From NCBI RefSeq assembly GCF_002272825.1, contig NZ_MLAM01000001.1, positions 124,001 to 188,000 of the forward strand: a stretch of 64,000 nt of DNA. The letters run 5' to 3'. Below the pieces are notes generated by a model. That model was not told where the DNA came from. It did not search any database and was given only the letters and a program-made list of their open reading frames with translations. The position numbers were made by a program, and so were the translations under genes. Below are positions 26,870 to 35,604 of this stretch, one piece after another (position 1 is the stretch's first letter; each line of letters begins with the position of its first letter). The DNA is from Helicobacter sp. 11S02596-1. Lineage in GTDB: Bacteria; Campylobacterota; Campylobacteria; Campylobacterales; Helicobacteraceae.

Positions 26870-28222
26870 TCAAGCCGAATTTCTAGCTTTGAGAATATCA
26901 GCAATCAAAAATGCTAGCTCAAGGGCTTGTGTGGCATTGAGTCTCGGGTCGCACTGGGTGTTGTAGTTACAAGCAAGCCCAGCTTCCGTGATCGCACAAG
27001 ACCCCCCCACGCATTCTGTTACATCCTGCCCTGTCATCTCCAAATGCACACCCCCAGCATAGCTTCCCTCTGCTTGGTGAATCTCAAAAAAGCTTTTTAC
27101 CTCACTCAAAATGCTATCAAACACCCGTGTTTTATACCCCGAGCTTGCTTTGATGGTATTGCCGTGCATTGGATCACAACTCCAGAGAATCTCCCTACCC
27201 TCAGGATTTATCTGCCTCAAAAGCTTGGGTAAATTTTCCCTTATCACATCTGCACCCATACGCACGATGAGATTGAGGCGTCCGGGTTCGTTATGGGGAT
27301 TGAGTATCTCACAAATCCCCAAAATATCCTCTTTGGTTGCCTTAGGGCCGATCTTTACGCCCACAGGATTTTTGACCCCACGCAAAAACTCCAAATGTGC
27401 CTGCTCTAGCCCTCTGGTGCGCTCACCTATCCAAAGCATATGCGCTGAGCAATCATACCATTGCCCGCTCAAGCTGTCTTGGCGCACCAGCTGTTCTTCG
27501 TAGTTTAGCACCAATGCCTCGTGGCTGGTATAAAACTCGGTTTCTTTGAGGATGGGGGTGCTTTGTGTGTTGATACCACAGGCTTTCATAAAGCCCAAAG
27601 TTTGCGTGATACGATCGGCTAATTCTTCGTATTTTTTCCCAAAATCATTATTTTTGACAAAACTCAAATTCCACCGATGGACTTCATTGAGATCTGCCAA
27701 ACCCCCTTGTGCAAACGCACGGATGAGATTGAGTGTTGCAGCACTCTGATGGTAAGCTCGAAGCAATCTTTGCGGATCAGGCTTGCGACTGCTAACATCA
27801 AATGCCATCCCATTAATCATATCACCCCGATAGCTTGGCAATTCCACGCCATCGATAATCTCGGTATCAGAAGACCTTGGCTTGGCAAATTGCCCTGCAA
27901 GCCTGCCGACTTTTACAATCGGGCAACTCCCTGCAAATGTCAGTATCGCCCCCATCTGGATGATAACCTTAAACATATCGCGGATATTGATAGCATCAAA
28001 TTGCGAAAATGACTCCGCGCAATCCCCACCCTGAAGCAAAAAAGCCCTGCCCTTAGAAGCTTCTTTGAGCCTTTCTTGAAGATTTCTTGCTTCCCCGGCA
28101 AAAACTAGTGGGGGATAGCTTTTAAGCTCGTTTTCAACCGCTTGAAGTTCTGCAATATCGGGATAAATCGGGTGTTGCTTTATCGGAAAATCTCTCCAAG
28201 ATTTGGGATTCCATTCTTTCAT
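26870..28222 (-). CDS. aroF: 3-deoxy-7-phosphoheptulonate synthase, class II (plant type)
   Basis: First enzyme of the shikimate pathway. The 450-residue class II enzyme has [31 protein letters not shown] and the [18 protein letters not shown] (about 395-412) segments with metal and PEP ligands. The start at 28222 gives MKEWNPKSW and has GGAG six bases upstream; the frame is open 12 codons further, without support. H. pylori HP0134 is the same type. With pheA and pabABC in this window it feeds phenylalanine and folate synthesis. Confidence 0.95.
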   Translation of the reverse strand: MKEWNPKSWRDFPIKQHPIYPDIAELQAVENELKSYPPLVFAGEARNLQERLKEASKGRAFLLQGGDCAESFSQFDAINIRDMFKVIIQMGAILTFAGSCPIVKVGRLAGQFAKPRSSDTEIIDGVELPSYRGDMINGMAFDVSSRKPDPQRLLRAYHQSAATLNLIRAFAQGGLADLNEVHRWNLSFVKNNDFGKKYEELADRITQTLGFMKACGINTQSTPILKETEFYTSHEALVLNYEEQLVRQDSLSGQWYDCSAHMLWIGERTRGLEQAHLEFLRGVKNPVGVKIGPKATKEDILGICEILNPHNEPGRLNLIVRMGADVIRENLPKLLRQINPEGREILWSCDPMHGNTIKASSGYKTRVFDSILSEVKSFFEIHQAEGSYAGGVHLEMTGQDVTECVGGSCAITEAGLACNYNTQCDPRLNATQALELAFLIADILKARNSA

Positions 28223-28352
28223 CTGCACTCCAATCACATAAAAATACATAAAAATCAAGTTATTATTTTACCCAAAACTTTTCAATAAATTTTATTAGTT
28301 AGGATTCTTGAAACTTTCATCGCAAGTCTCCCATAGGGATTCACGCAAGATA

Positions 28353-29126
28353 TTAAGAAAAAAAATATTTAAATATAAGAGAAATAAACATCACAAAAAA
28401 AGAAAAAATGACAAAAATTCTCACCACTTTTGCCCCACGTTTGATGGCAAATTTACTCCCAATATAAGCCCCGCAGATATTAGCAACCACCAAAGGCAAC
28501 GCCAGCATATAAAGGATATGCCCCGAAAGTGCAAATGCAAAAAATGATCCCATCCCAGAAGCGAGATTGATGGCTTTAGCCGTTGCTGCGGCATTGAGCA
28601 TATCCATACGCAAAAAAAGATAAAAGCTCAAAATCAAAAATGTCCCTGTCCCAGGACCAAAAAACCCATCATAAGCCCCGATAAAAAAGCTAATCATTGG
28701 GGCATAAACAAAGGTTTGCACCCCGCTAAAGCTCTCTTGATGGGTTTTGGAAAATTTTTTGGGGATAAAAATCGCCAAAGCACTTACTGGCAACAAAAAC
28801 AAAATAACCGACGCTACATCACGTTCATCAAACAACAAAATGAGTTTTGTCCCCACATAAGCCCCTATCAGGGAAAATCCAATGCTAAAAAGCGTGATTT
28901 TATAAATAAGCTTTTTATGGCGGATAAAATTCCCCAATGCCACTGCCGTGCCAAATATCACGACAAATTTGTTTGTGCCTAAGGCAAGCTGGGGGGAGAT
29001 ACCAGCCAAAAGTAACGAGGGCATCGAGATCAAACCGCCCCCGCCTGCGATACTATCGACAAAGCCCGCGACAAAAAATGCCACACAAAGTGCAATAAAT
29101 ACCCAAAATTCAATATTTTCATACAT
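28353..29126 (-). CDS. TauE/SafE-family membrane permease
   Basis: A 257-residue membrane protein with 7-8 hydrophobic segments and the family hallmark GFVDSIAGGGGLISMPSLL near residues 22-40, repeated more weakly at GAYDGFFGPGTGTFLIL (about 152). The family exports sulfite, sulfoacetate or other small organosulfur anions in some bacteria; the substrate here is unknown. Its start region is divergent from gatC, with about 85 bp between them that must hold both promoters. Confidence 0.9.
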   Translation of the reverse strand: MYENIEFWVFIALCVAFFVAGFVDSIAGGGGLISMPSLLLAGISPQLALGTNKFVVIFGTAVALGNFIRHKKLIYKITLFSIGFSLIGAYVGTKLILLFDERDVASVILFLLPVSALAIFIPKKFSKTHQESFSGVQTFVYAPMISFFIGAYDGFFGPGTGTFLILSFYLFLRMDMLNAAATAKAINLASGMGSFFAFALSGHILYMLALPLVVANICGAYIGSKFAIKRGAKVVRIFVIFSFFVMFISLIFKYFFS

Positions 29127-29164
29127 TGTTTTATACGCCTGCTTATCGTTGCTCCAAATTTCGA

Positions 29165-29170
29165 TACAAT
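29165..29170 (+). promoter_or_regulatory. Putative -10 box for gatC
   Basis: TACAAT, preceded by GA, lies 42 bp before the gatC start codon in the short divergent gap with the TauE/SafE gene. Confidence 0.35.
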
Positions 29171-29211
29171 AACATTTTTAAACTTTTAATTTCATAATTG
29201 TGAGGGCAAAA

Positions 29212-29496
29212 ATGACTATTGATGAAACATTGTTAGGCAAACTTGAAAAACTCGGGATGATAGCGATCGCACCAGATAAAAAAGAAGCGATCAAAAAGGA
29301 TTTGAACGATATTTTGGGTTTTGTAGAAAATATTTCTGAACTCGACCTCAACGATGGCGACACACAAAGCACGCAGGCACAAACGCCCCTGCGAGAAGAC
29401 ATCAAAGCAAACGACCCCACCATCGCACAAAATGTGCTCAAAAATGCCCCCGAAGCAAGAGATGGGTATTTTATCGTTCCTAAAATTATCGAATAG
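29212..29496 (+). CDS. gatC: Glutamyl-tRNA(Gln)/aspartyl-tRNA(Asn) amidotransferase subunit C
   Basis: A 94-residue GatC, the small stabilising subunit of the GatCAB transamidase that makes Gln-tRNA (and Asn-tRNA) by amidation. The pattern LEKLGMIAI, DLNDILGFVENISELD and LREDIKANDP is typical. The ATG at 29212 has GAGGG upstream; a GTG four codons earlier is less likely. gatA and gatB are not adjacent, which is usual in Helicobacter. Confidence 0.92.
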   Translation: MTIDETLLGKLEKLGMIAIAPDKKEAIKKDLNDILGFVENISELDLNDGDTQSTQAQTPLREDIKANDPTIAQNVLKNAPEARDGYFIVPKIIE

Positions 29497-29641
29497 GGTT
29501 ATTGAATAAAGCTATTAAGCAACATTGATGGCAATTCATTAAGCTTTTGGGGTGGCTAAAACCATAGTTTCAGTCTGGCTAAATCGTGGCTTTTGCCTCA
29601 CAAACCCCATCCCATCTAACAATCCATATCAAAGGAATACT

Positions 29642-31312
29642 ATGCAACTTGACAAAAGATTTTATGCGTTTATCCTTATCAATTTTATTATTGCCTGTCT
29701 AACACCTTTTCAGACAATGGCTAATGGTGCAAAAATACTTTTTAATACTATCCTATTTATCTTTATTATTTATTCTCTATTAGATTTAAGTAAAAAAGAA
29801 AATTTTAAAATAAAATTTAAAAATTTTATTATTATCTGGTGTATGGTCGCAGGTTTTATAGATTTATTTTGTATCTTAAATTTCAACACCCCGTTTTCTG
29901 CTTCGTTTATGGATATATTATTAGCAACACAAACCGATGAAATCAAGAATTTTTTAGATTTTTATCTGGGAATGAATGATAATCTCATTTTGATGTGTAT
30001 TTATGTCGCACTTTGTGTGCTAATTTTTGTCATCAAAAAAGATTTTATCCTCACCATCAACAAAAAATTTGTGAATGGATTTTTGATTTTGTGTGCTGTG
30101 GCGATTCTGATTCCTATTGGCAATTGGATTTTAAAAGACAAACCCCCTTACCACCTGCTTAAAAAATTTGCCGAACGGGTAAATATCCTCAAAATCCCCT
30201 ATTCTGCGGGAGAAGGGATTATTCATACAAAAACCTATCTCAATGAATACAAAAACAGCAAACAAGCCCTGGAAGCAAATCTCAAAAATAACCCCGATTA
30301 TATCACCCAAAATAACGCTAATATCACCAATGTCGTGGTTGTCATCGGCGAGAGTGCCTCAAGGGATTTTATGCAGATTTATGGCTACGATCTCGCCAAT
30401 ACGCCAAATCTGCAGAAAGCTTCTAAAGGGCTACTGGGGGGGGGGCAGGCATTTGTATTTGATGATGTTATCAGTCCAGAAGCAAACACAAATGCTGTTT
30501 TTCACACGCTACTAAATTTTAGCGATTACGAAAATAAAGAAATGCCGTGGTTCTACCAGATGAATCTCTTGGATATTATGCGATTGGCGGGGTATCACAC
30601 GATGTGGCTCTCCAATCAAGGCAAATTTAGCATTTTTGGCAATATCCCAGCCACCTTGTCCGATAGGGCAGATATTCAACGCTATACAGATATAACTAAC
30701 ACAGCACCACAAACCTATGATGGAAAACTGCTCGATCTATACGATAAAAATAAACATTTTTTAGGCGATAAAAATTTCATTATTTTTCATTTGATAGGTT
30801 CGCATTTACGCTATTCGGGCAGATTTCCCAAATCCTATGCGAAATTTCACCCCGCCGATATCAACCCCAAAGGATTGCATATAAAATCCCAAAAAGACCT
30901 CCAAATCGTAAGCGATTATGTGAATACTTTTTATTACACTGATGATGTGTTGGCAAAAATATTTGAACGCTTTCAAGATAGCGATTCAATTGTGTTTTAT
31001 CTGAGCGATCACGCCCAAGATGTGTTTCAAACCAAGCATTCTGCCGGGCATCAATGTTCAGATTTTGGCGTGGAGATTCCTTTTATCATCTATGTAAGCA
31101 AAACCTTTATGGCAAAGCACAAAGACAAGGTCGAAGAAATCAAATCAGCACTCAAAAAGCCCTTTATGACGGATGATTTTATCCAATCGCTCCTGCCACT
31201 AATCGGTATTACAACCAAAGACAATATCGAAGCCAAAAATATCTTTAGCCCGCAGTTTGATAGCAAACGCAAGCGCTTTTATTGTGGCACAAAAGAATAC
31301 AAAGGGCGCTAA
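29642..31312 (+). CDS. Phosphoethanolamine transferase of the EptA/CptA sulfatase-fold family, with G10 tract
   Basis: A 556-residue inner-membrane enzyme expected to add phosphoethanolamine to lipid A or another surface acceptor in the periplasm. The N-terminal 210 residues carry five hydrophobic segments. The periplasmic sulfatase domain starts at VVVVIGESASRDFMQIYGY, where the serine of GES takes the place of the usual nucleophilic threonine. Further family motifs are the SNQGKFSIFG region (about 325) and YLSDHAQDVFQ with SAGHQC (about 455-480). AAGGA precedes the ATG. Ten G residues (30436-30445) lie in frame at residues about 265-268, just after the catalytic motif, so slippage would stop synthesis. 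Not close to H. pylori HP0022 in its N-terminus. Confidence 0.88.
   Translation: MQLDKRFYAFILINFIIACLTPFQTMANGAKILFNTILFIFIIYSLLDLSKKENFKIKFKNFIIIWCMVAGFIDLFCILNFNTPFSASFMDILLATQTDEIKNFLDFYLGMNDNLILMCIYVALCVLIFVIKKDFILTINKKFVNGFLILCAVAILIPIGNWILKDKPPYHLLKKFAERVNILKIPYSAGEGIIHTKTYLNEYKNSKQALEANLKNNPDYITQNNANITNVVVVIGESASRDFMQIYGYDLANTPNLQKASKGLLGGGQAFVFDDVISPEANTNAVFHTLLNFSDYENKEMPWFYQMNLLDIMRLAGYHTMWLSNQGKFSIFGNIPATLSDRADIQRYTDITNTAPQTYDGKLLDLYDKNKHFLGDKNFIIFHLIGSHLRYSGRFPKSYAKFHPADINPKGLHIKSQKDLQIVSDYVNTFYYTDDVLAKIFERFQDSDSIVFYLSDHAQDVFQTKHSAGHQCSDFGVEIPFIIYVSKTFMAKHKDKVEEIKSALKKPFMTDDFIQSLLPLIGITTKDNIEAKNIFSPQFDSKRKRFYCGTKEYKGR
30436..30445 (+). repeat. In-frame poly-G (G10) tract, likely phase-variation switch
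   Basis: Ten consecutive G inside the phosphoethanolamine transferase gene, encoding GlyGlyGly. Tracts of this length slip readily in Helicobacter and Campylobacter. A one-base change would truncate the enzyme within its catalytic domain. Confidence 0.9.
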
Positions 31313-31347
31313 CGCCCTACTACCTTGCTAAAATCCCATCAAGCCCC

Positions 31348-31902
31348 TCAAAGATTCAAAAAATTTTCTAATATTTTTTTACCGCCAAAAGAAAGCACCG
31401 ATTCGGGGTGAAACTGCACGCCATAAATATCATAACACCGGTGCTTGAGCGCCATCACGACCCCATTTTTATCATAAGCGATACCCAAAAGCTCCTCGCC
31501 TAAAGAACAAACGTGCAACGAATGATACCTCCCTACTTCCAAGCACGTCCCCAACCCCGCAAAAAGCGCACAAGGAAGCAAATCAATCCTGCAGGCTTTC
31601 CCGTGAATAGGCTCAGGAAGTCTTGCGACTTCCCCGCCAAAAGCCTCTGCAATGCACTGGTGTCCCAGACAAACACCAAGTATCTTTTTGCTCTTGGCAT
31701 AATGCCTGATAGCACCCACGCTGATTTTGGCATCCTTTGGGCTTCCAAATCCGGGTGAAATCAAAATATGGCTATAAGGGGCGAGCGCTTCTAAGGTGAT
31801 GGCGTCGTTTTTAAATACATCAATAGAATGGTCGAGCGCCTCGATATAATGGACAAGATTGTAAGTAAAAGAATCATAATTATCAATCATCGCGATTTTC
31901 AT
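31348..31902 (-). CDS. pabA: Aminodeoxychorismate/anthranilate synthase glutamine amidotransferase (PabA)
   Basis: A 184-residue class I glutaminase that supplies ammonia to PabB. It has IDNYDSFTYNLVHY at the start, the nucleophile in GVCLGHQCIAEAFGG (about residue 78) and the partner QFHPES (about 167). The ATG overlaps the pabBC stop by ATGA. The open frame continues upstream inside pabBC but that is not a plausible start. With no trp genes beside it, a folate (p-aminobenzoate) role is most likely. Confidence 0.93.
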   Translation of the reverse strand: MKIAMIDNYDSFTYNLVHYIEALDHSIDVFKNDAITLEALAPYSHILISPGFGSPKDAKISVGAIRHYAKSKKILGVCLGHQCIAEAFGGEVARLPEPIHGKACRIDLLPCALFAGLGTCLEVGRYHSLHVCSLGEELLGIAYDKNGVVMALKHRCYDIYGVQFHPESVLSFGGKKILENFLNL

Positions 31903-33569
31903 TGCCACACCTCCACCAAAGTAGCCCCCCGAACCGAATTGACACAATAAATCTTCTCGGCTTTTTTCAAATCCGATAGATACAGGACTTTTTGTGTGCA
32001 ACGATGTTGGGTAAGCAGTTTTTCTCGATACACCCCAGCAAGCAGCCCACATTTGATAGGGGGTGTAAAAAGCTCGCCATCAATTTGTAGCACCAGATTG
32101 CTCCTAGCACCCTCGGTGAGTTCGCCATATTGATTAAAAAACACCTCATCAAAAATCTTCCCCGCTGCAATCTTTTGCATACTTTGCTCATACCAGGGGC
32201 GATAGGTGGTTTTGTGATACAAAAAATCATTGCGATTATCCAAAAATTCCTCGCTCAAGATGATTTGATTACTCATTGCAGGCACAAATGGCGCATAACG
32301 TTTGTGCGTGCGTCCATCCCTATCCAACAAAATCCTCAAAATCCCATCTTGAGTAGGCGTGAAATCCTCTAGCGTGCCATCAAATGTGAAACCAAAATAA
32401 TCTGCGGTATTTTTGAGGCGTTTGAGATGGAGTGAAAAATCTGCAATCATAAGATCTTGCACCCGCAGGGTCTCAACCAAACAAAAATCAACCTTTGGGC
32501 GCACAAAGAGCGATTTGAGTTTGCTCTCATCCCATTCATCTTTTGCCTTGCTATCCCAGACAATACCCCCACCAACATTGAGCGTATAAACCTTGTCATT
32601 ATGGCGTTTATAAAGCGTGCGGATAGGCACGCTAAAGGTCATACCTTTTGGATGGATAACCCCAATCGCACCGCAATAAACGCCCCGCTGGGTGTTTTCA
32701 AGCTCGCTAATTATCTCCATCGTCTTGATTTTGGGCGCACCCGTGATCGAACCACAGGGGAAAAGGGATGCAAAAATCTTATAAAGTGGCGTGCGCTTGG
32801 GAATCTTGGCAGTGATTTCTGAAATCATCTGGTGAAGTGTTGGGTGGGTTTCTATCTCAAAAAGCTTGCTCACTTTGACGCTGTTTTTCAAAGCGATTTT
32901 ACTCAAATCATTCCGCAACAAATCGACAATCATCACATTTTCACTTTGATTTTTGAGGTCATTTTTGAGAAATTCTTTGTTTTTCACGTCCTCTTCTTGG
33001 TCTTTCCCCCTAGCAATCGTGCCTTTCATCGGTCTGGTAATAATAGTGTCGTTTGCCCCATCAGAAATAACCTCAAAAAAAAGCTCGGGAGAAAAACTCA
33101 AAATGCTTTCAAATTCATTAATAATCAATGCTTTATAAGGCGTATCTTGATTGTTTAAAATAGCAGAAAAAATACTCATCGCTTCACAATGGGTCATCAC
33201 ATCAACGGGATAGGTAAAATTGGTTTGGTAAGTGTCTCCCCTAGCGATAGCGGCTTTTATCTGGGCGATTTTGTCCTCATAAGTGTCAAAATCCATCGAA
33301 GATTTTAAATGCGGGTAAAAAACATTCCAAATGTTTTTTTGGCGGATAAAAGGACGGCTTTTTTTAAAATGTTCAAAATACAAAAGCGGGGTTTTTGAAA
33401 CGACATCTTTGCCTAAAAAAATATCTTTGGCTTCATATTTTATATAGCCAAGAAAATACCCATTCTCACGATGTGCGTCTATGTATTCTAATGCTTTTTG
33501 AAGCCCTGTTTTATCAAAAGCAATTAGTTTTTTTAGGCTATCTTCATAGACCCTATCGCCAAAAATCAT
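31899..33569 (-). CDS. pabB: Fused aminodeoxychorismate synthase component I and lyase (PabB-PabC)
   Basis: A 556-residue fusion for p-aminobenzoate synthesis. Residues about 1-320 are the chorismate-binding domain (VDLLRNDLSKIA, then SLFPCGSITGAPKIKTMEI and GAIGVI). Residues about 335-556 are the PLP-dependent lyase (HLKRLKNTADYFGF, FNQYGELTEGARSNLVL). The PabB lacks the long N-terminal beta-domain of E. coli PabB. H. pylori HP0293 has the same fusion. The order on the minus strand is lysA, pheA, DUF2156 gene, pabBC, pabA with overlaps throughout, so a single transcript is likely. Confidence 0.94.
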   Translation of the reverse strand: MIFGDRVYEDSLKKLIAFDKTGLQKALEYIDAHRENGYFLGYIKYEAKDIFLGKDVVSKTPLLYFEHFKKSRPFIRQKNIWNVFYPHLKSSMDFDTYEDKIAQIKAAIARGDTYQTNFTYPVDVMTHCEAMSIFSAILNNQDTPYKALIINEFESILSFSPELFFEVISDGANDTIITRPMKGTIARGKDQEEDVKNKEFLKNDLKNQSENVMIVDLLRNDLSKIALKNSVKVSKLFEIETHPTLHQMISEITAKIPKRTPLYKIFASLFPCGSITGAPKIKTMEIISELENTQRGVYCGAIGVIHPKGMTFSVPIRTLYKRHNDKVYTLNVGGGIVWDSKAKDEWDESKLKSLFVRPKVDFCLVETLRVQDLMIADFSLHLKRLKNTADYFGFTFDGTLEDFTPTQDGILRILLDRDGRTHKRYAPFVPAMSNQIILSEEFLDNRNDFLYHKTTYRPWYEQSMQKIAAGKIFDEVFFNQYGELTEGARSNLVLQIDGELFTPPIKCGLLAGVYREKLLTQHRCTQKVLYLSDLKKAEKIYCVNSVRGATLVEVWQ

Positions 33570-34528
33570 CCCGCAAAAATCGCCTCAAATTTTTCAACCA
33601 AAAATGCAGGATTGTAGCTCATTTTTGCTCGGCGTAAGCCCTCTATACCGAGATCTTCCTCACGATTGGCATAGGCATAATTGCTAAATTCATTCAAAAG
33701 TAATTGCTGGTTGATGATTTGATATGCCCCGTGGTAGCTCGCATTTGCCTTTTCGATATGCACGACGACCATATCGGTATTGATGACCTCACCAAAGCTA
33801 AAAGCAACGATTTCTTCCCCCACACTCACAAACCCGCCAGCAAAGTCGAGCGATTCGTAATGTTTGAGTGCATTGATAATCCCGATATTTTCATTTATTA
33901 GCCCCTCGCTTGCCCCATCTTGGATCTGTGCAAACCATTTCTCCCACACCGCAAGCACACGATGTTTGTTCGAACCATCGATACGGGTATAAACAAAATC
34001 AGGATAATTTTGCAAAAATTGATTGAGGTGATTTTTTTTCTTGTGGTATTTACGCCCAGAAAGCTCGATAAGCTCTCGGATATGATAAACATAATCACTG
34101 CGATCGCGATTGGGGGTAATGCGAAATTTTTGGGGGAATTTCGCCTCCAGCTCCTCTGCCCAGCGCTCTTCTAGCGAATGGAACTCTAGCGTTTCATCTC
34201 GAATCGCACAATCTCGGACCAATGCCTCTATACAAGGGGTTTTGTCCCCCTCGCCAATGGGATAGAAATAAAACGGCGGTTGGTTTTGAACCTGCGTGCG
34301 TATCACCAAAAAATTTTCCACAATCGCATAAGAAATCTCTCTAGCTGTGTGCCAAATATAAAGATTGCCAAAACTAATATCTGAAATAGTAAAAAAATCT
34401 TTCTTTAAAAACGTGTCAAATAACGGCTTGTCTTCTAGGGAAATTTTTTTATAGGCGATCATTTTTTCTTGCATTTTTCCCTGTGCTTTTGCTTGCATTT
34501 TTTTCCTTCCATTCTCCCTATCACCCAT
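33566..34528 (-). CDS. DUF2156-family protein (GNAT-like, lysyltransferase C-terminal type)
   Basis: A 320-residue cytoplasmic protein whose C-terminal two thirds match the DUF2156 fold seen in phosphatidylglycerol lysyltransferases (SDYVYHIRELIELSGRKYHK followed by KKNHLNQFLQ, later EEIVAFSFGEV and YQIINQQLL). It lacks the membrane part of MprF, so lipid aminoacylation is not assured. The first ATG (34528) overlaps the pheA stop as TGATG; a second ATG at 34498 has AAGGA before it and may be the real start. The 3' end overlaps pabBC by 4 bases. H. pylori HP0292 is in the same place. Substrate unknown. Confidence 0.82.
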   Translation of the reverse strand: MGDRENGRKKMQAKAQGKMQEKMIAYKKISLEDKPLFDTFLKKDFFTISDISFGNLYIWHTAREISYAIVENFLVIRTQVQNQPPFYFYPIGEGDKTPCIEALVRDCAIRDETLEFHSLEERWAEELEAKFPQKFRITPNRDRSDYVYHIRELIELSGRKYHKKKNHLNQFLQNYPDFVYTRIDGSNKHRVLAVWEKWFAQIQDGASEGLINENIGIINALKHYESLDFAGGFVSVGEEIVAFSFGEVINTDMVVVHIEKANASYHGAYQIINQQLLLNEFSNYAYANREEDLGIEGLRRAKMSYNPAFLVEKFEAIFAG

Positions 34529-35604
34529 CAGGCATTTTCATCCATCTTCACATAGCTACCCAGCCATTTGAGTTCGCCCTTGCGTGCTTCAAAAAGCTCC
34601 TGGATATGCACGTCATCACGATGCCCATCAAAATCAATATAAAAACCAAAACTAAAATCTGATTTTGTCTTGATAGGGCGAGAATCGATCTTAGTGAGAT
34701 TGATACCCCTTTGGCTAAAATCTTTTAGCAAAAGAAGCAATGTTCCGGATTTGTCAAACTCTTTGAGGGTCGCAAAAACCGATGTTTTGTCCTTGCCACT
34801 CGGGGCATTGACAAAATCACTGATGATGACAAAGCGGGTTTTGTTTTTGTTGGAATCTTCGATATTATCAAACATAATAGGCAAATGATACAGCTTCCCA
34901 GCAATCTTTGAGCAAATCGCTGCGGCATTTTTATCTTCTTTGGCAAGCTGGGCAGCCTTGGCAGTGGAATCTACAGGAATCCTATCGATGTCTTGGAGTT
35001 GGTGGGATTTGATAAACTCATTGCATTGCCCAAATGCAATATCTTTGGAATAGATACGCTTGACATCGCCTAAATGCTCGCAATCACTTGCAAAACTATG
35101 GTGAATCGGCAAGATAATTTCTGCGATGATTTTGAGTTCGGAATTAGCCAGCAAATCAATCGTATCGCCCACCATCCCGTTGGTATTGTTTTCCAAAGGG
35201 ACGACGCCGTATTTAGCACGCCCCAGCTCGACAGCCTTGAAAACTGAGGATATATTTGTCATCGCCAAATATTCACTCATCGCCCCAAATCTCTCCTCAG
35301 CCGCCTGGTGCGTATAACTCCCCAAAGGTCCGAGATAAGCGACTTTTTCGGGCAATTCCAAATTCCTAGAAATCGCAAAAATCTCTTGATAAATCGCCTC
35401 GATCGCCAAGGCATTAAGATAGGCAGATTTCTTATGTGCTAAGCGCTCAATGATTTGCTTTTCTCGCTCGGGTCTATAAATGCTAGAGCCTGTTTGAACC
35501 TTTTGCTTGCCAATGTCTGCAACAACGGCAAGTCGCTGGTTTAAAAGCTCAAATATCGCATCATCAATCGCATCGATTTCATTTCTTTTTTTAGTCAGAT
35601 CCAT
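34528..35604 (-). CDS. pheA: Chorismate mutase-prephenate dehydratase (P-protein)
   Basis: Bifunctional enzyme of phenylalanine synthesis, 358 residues. Residues about 1-80 are the chorismate mutase (AroQ) domain (RNEIDAIDDAIFELLNQRL). Residues about 90-270 are prephenate dehydratase (YLGPLGSYTHQAAEE, VPLENNTNGMV, DKNAAAICSKIA, TRFVII). Residues about 275-355 are an ACT domain with KIDSRP for feedback by phenylalanine. The ATG at 35604 has GGAG six bases upstream and overlaps the lysA end by 14 bases. The complete three-domain form is notable because the H. pylori gene in this position is known as a short chorismate mutase only. Confidence 0.94.
   Translation of the reverse strand: MDLTKKRNEIDAIDDAIFELLNQRLAVVADIGKQKVQTGSSIYRPEREKQIIERLAHKKSAYLNALAIEAIYQEIFAISRNLELPEKVAYLGPLGSYTHQAAEERFGAMSEYLAMTNISSVFKAVELGRAKYGVVPLENNTNGMVGDTIDLLANSELKIIAEIILPIHHSFASDCEHLGDVKRIYSKDIAFGQCNEFIKSHQLQDIDRIPVDSTAKAAQLAKEDKNAAAICSKIAGKLYHLPIMFDNIEDSNKNKTRFVIISDFVNAPSGKDKTSVFATLKEFDKSGTLLLLLKDFSQRGINLTKIDSRPIKTKSDFSFGFYIDFDGHRDDVHIQELFEARKGELKWLGSYVKMDENA

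Noticed and set aside
27002-27009. C7 run in the DAHP synthase gene as a phase switch
   Set aside because: The run is short and lies in a conserved coding motif (ECVGGSC), so it is explained by protein sequence.
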